From Stenocarpella maydis (taxonomy: Eukaryota; Ascomycota; Sordariomycetes; Diaporthales; Diaporthaceae), in NCBI GenBank assembly GCA_002270565.1, contig NQMI01000093.1, positions 5,363 to 16,862 of the forward strand: 11,500 nt of DNA. Direction: 5' to 3'. The first letter of the stretch is position 1. Each line of letters opens with the position of its first letter. A program made the translations under genes and the position numbers. This document shows, in pieces, positions 9,674-11,500 of this stretch. The notes below the pieces were generated by a model that had not been told where the DNA came from, did not search any database, and was given only the letters and a program-made list of their open reading frames with translations.

Positions 9674-10629
9674 CTAACGCTAGAAATCTGATTGTTTCTT
9701 ATTGAAAACTGATATATTTAGGGGAAACCGCTAATAAAGTTCTAGTTATTTGCGTTTGCGTGCGGGATAATGGGGCCAGAAAAAGCAGCCAGGGTATATC
9801 CGCTAGGAAACCATTAGTAAGAGTGCAGAAGCTAATAATACTAGCTTAGGATCACTTATAGAGGGAAAATGTAAGCATCCTTACATACAAGTATAGTGCG
9901 GTAAGCAGTACAGACCTTCTTGAAACTCGCATCCTACTATAGTTAGTGGAAACTCAAGATAATAGCATGAAAACCGCATGAATTGGGCCGGGAAATACCT
10001 TATAGATCTAGTTGGCAGAAAGCCCCTCTTATATATGAAGGTGATTCTAGTACTTCGCGATAAGGGGAGGCATAGTATTATAAGGTTGCTATATTATTAG
10101 TGAAATCCGACTAGATTAGTATGGAAGTTGCATACCTTAGCCTAGAACTAGGGATGATAGGAATTATGGATCTTACCGCTTATACTAGCATAGGTCTTAT
10201 AATTAGCTCTAGTGGAAATGCATTAGAAACACTTATACTTATTATTACCCTAAAAGGTTAGAAAACTGAGTAGAGATAGTTGGAAATTATAGACTTACCT
10301 ATTACTATAGCTTAAGCGGGTAGATTCCTATTAAGTTGGGAGGCATAATAAATGGGGCATAAGATTAGTACTAAAGAAATTATTATAGACTTCTAGGAGT
10401 TAGGGCTGGAAACTATAAGCTTTTAATTAAAAGGGAGGTACTTACCAGTTTGATTTAATCATTATCAGAAAATAGGGGAAGAGGAGCGGAAGCTGGAAAA
10501 TTTAAGGGTTTAAATACTTGGGACCTCCAATTAAATCGGGATAGAGGCGAGCCCCTGATTGATTCTGGTTGGCAGCTCGCCCGGATTAGAATCCGATTCA
10601 ATACAGTCGGCGGTTACGTAACCAGTTTT
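9674..10629 (+). other. Long 3' untranslated region of the second copy (right arm)
   Basis: About 956 bp lie between the presumed pol stop and the polypurine tract, without coding potential on either strand. It contains many short GGAAA/GAAAC motifs. It matches 2728-3440 in inverted orientation except for 9903-10195, which is absent on the left. RIP damage is mild compared with gag-pol. Confidence 0.6.
9903..10195. mobile_element. 293-bp segment present in the right arm only; possible MITE-like insertion
   Basis: The left arm has no counterpart: its sequence passes directly from the equivalent of 9902 to the equivalent of 10196. The segment is bounded by GGT on both sides (9900-9902 and 10193-10195), which could be a 3-bp target duplication or the microhomology of a deletion in the left copy. 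An 8-base inverted repeat, GCGGTAAG (9898-9905) and CTTACCGC (10172-10179), lies at or near the edges and extends imperfectly into TATA on both sides. I see no coding sequence. Insertion and deletion cannot be told apart from two copies. Confidence 0.5.
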
Positions 10630-10644
10630 GAAGGGGGAGGATAA
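10630..10644 (+). promoter_or_regulatory. Polypurine tract of the second copy
   Basis: GAAGGGGGAGGATAA directly before the TG of the right LTR, identical to the tract of the left copy (2713-2727, minus strand). It fixes the orientation: this LTR is the 3' LTR of a plus-strand element. Confidence 0.75.
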
Positions 10645-10823
10645 TGTTATAGGGTGGGACCCTAGGTATTAATGCGGGCTGGCTCCCTCCGGATCCACTT
10701 GGAATTCCGCACACAAGAACGCGGATTCCGGACTTGCAGGATTTCCTTCTACTTTTTCTCTCCTTCTCAAACCTAGCTTAGCTACGGCCAATGTACAGCG
10801 TTGACTTACATGCACCCGTCACA
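10645..10823 (+). repeat. 3' LTR of the second copy (plus orientation)
   Basis: 179 bp from TGTTATAGGG to CCGTCACA, matching 2533-2712 in inverted orientation. Inside, GGAATTCCGC and GCGGATTCC (about 10701-10730) form an imperfect stem that is partly destroyed in the left copy. The next five bases (ATTAC) do not match the five before the left LTR (ATAGT), so no target duplication is seen. Confidence 0.7.
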
Positions 10824-11500
10824 ATTACTTTACGAATATTTTCATTTTAATTGATAGGCTCAGGGGTAAGTAAATAAGTAAAGAGATATTTAATGAAGAA
10901 GTTTTAAGATAAAACTAAGCTAAAACAATTCTTATATTTTTTAGAAACAATATATAAATAATTAAAAAGATAATATATAAAGAATATAAACAGAACTTCT
11001 TAATTAAAAGGTAATAAAGATAGTTAGTATGTTATATGATTAAAACTAAGCTTATAAAAAACATCCTTTTATAAATAAAATAAGTTTATAAAGGTAGAAA
11101 TCTTAATAAGATACTTCTTTTTATAATTAGCTCCTAATGATTAAAAGTTTAAAAAGAAGAAAAATAATATATAAACTATCATAAGCCTTAAACCTAAAGT
11201 TCTTAACCTTAAGAGTAATAAGATTATGAAAAGATAAAGGGGAAGAGATATTTTATAATTTGATAAATAAAAGTAATTTAAAAACAAGCTAAAGGAATAA
11301 AACCTAAAATTTAGTAATAAGGTAGTAAATAAGTTATTTAATTAGGTAAAATATTTAGGTTTTCTCTTTCTTTTTAAGAAATTCCTTTCTTTAAGTAGGT
11401 ATAGCTAGCTTATTAATTTTTTTTAATTAAACTCCCCTTTTAGTCTTTAAATATTTAAGAGTTTTTTCTTAAGCTTTTTTTTTTTAAATTATTCTTTTTA
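10824..11500. other. AT-rich flank, unidentified
   Basis: Very A/T-rich with no CpG to speak of and stops in all frames, like the left flank. The + strand reads Lys/Asn/Ile-rich pieces such as KTKLKQFLYFLETIYK (about 10914-10960) that faintly suggest a retrotransposon gag, but no diagnostic motif supports this. I looked for the rest of element B's integrase, expected if the A-derived block were a clean insertion. Only a weak FTNIF-like string at 10829-10845 appears, without the downstream HPQTDG-type motif. Pyrimidine-rich runs end the window. Confidence 0.5.

Larger units (their letters stand above)
9105..10823 (+). repeat. Right arm of the large inverted repeat
   Basis: Inverted counterpart of 2533-3987. 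It begins at about 9105, inside pol and not at an element boundary, and ends at the LTR terminus. Together with the left arm it places two 3' LTRs facing outward around about 5.1 kb, so a single strand of this block could fold into a stem of about 1.4 kb. Confidence 0.85.

Noticed and set aside
2533..10823. DNA transposon or foldback element with long terminal inverted repeats
   Set aside because: The arms contain an LTR, a polypurine tract and a chromodomain in gypsy order, and the interior is gag-pol. The inverted symmetry comes from two opposed retrotransposon copies.
2528..10828. 5-bp target site duplication around the whole unit
   Set aside because: ATAGT on the left and ATTAC on the right agree at only two positions, and not all differences are transitions, so mutation by RIP alone does not reconcile them.
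1..11500. CRISPR array, tRNA or rRNA gene
   Set aside because: I saw no regularly spaced repeats and no cloverleaf or rRNA-like sequence on either strand.

Overview
The window looks like a transposon graveyard from a filamentous ascomycete (probably Pezizomycotina). It has no intact host gene. Its main content is a Ty3/gypsy-type LTR retrotransposon with a chromodomain, destroyed by what looks like repeat-induced point mutation (RIP). CpA, TpG and CpG are scarce and TpA is very common through the coding core. Reading frames are full of TAG/TAA where Gln or Trp is expected, and key Cys and Asp codons are changed by transitions to Tyr and Asn. The host assignment is inferred from this signature; no species can be named.

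Layout. (1) 1-2532 is a very AT-rich flank. Most of it is unreadable. At 2105-2532 it still encodes the zinc-binding part and the start of the catalytic core of an older, different gypsy integrase on the + strand (element B). A small island of normal base composition lies at about 1847-2090. (2) 2533-8568 is a minus-strand chromodomain gypsy element (element A). Read right to left it has gag with a zinc knuckle, protease, reverse transcriptase, RNase H, integrase (H2C2 zinc finger plus D,D35E core), chromodomain, a long 3' untranslated region, a polypurine tract, and an LTR of about 180 bp. No 5' LTR was found beside gag. (3) 8569-9104 is a spacer of about 536 bp with much weaker RIP. (4) 9105-10823 is a second, plus-strand copy of only the 3' end of the same family: end of integrase, chromodomain, basic tail, 3' UTR, polypurine tract and LTR. 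(5) 10824-11500 is another very AT-rich flank that I could not identify.

The two copies form a large inverted repeat (2533-3987 against 9105-10823) with both 3' LTRs facing outward and ending at the same base. No 5' LTR and no matching target duplication is visible. The left flank's integrase is cut off and has no recognisable continuation on the right. The block therefore looks like a rearranged, palindrome-forming retrotransposon derivative rather than a simple insertion. The right arm carries about 293 bp in its 3' UTR that the left arm lacks. None of the proteins can be functional as they stand. I found no convincing new defence or enzymatic system; the structural oddities are the points of interest.
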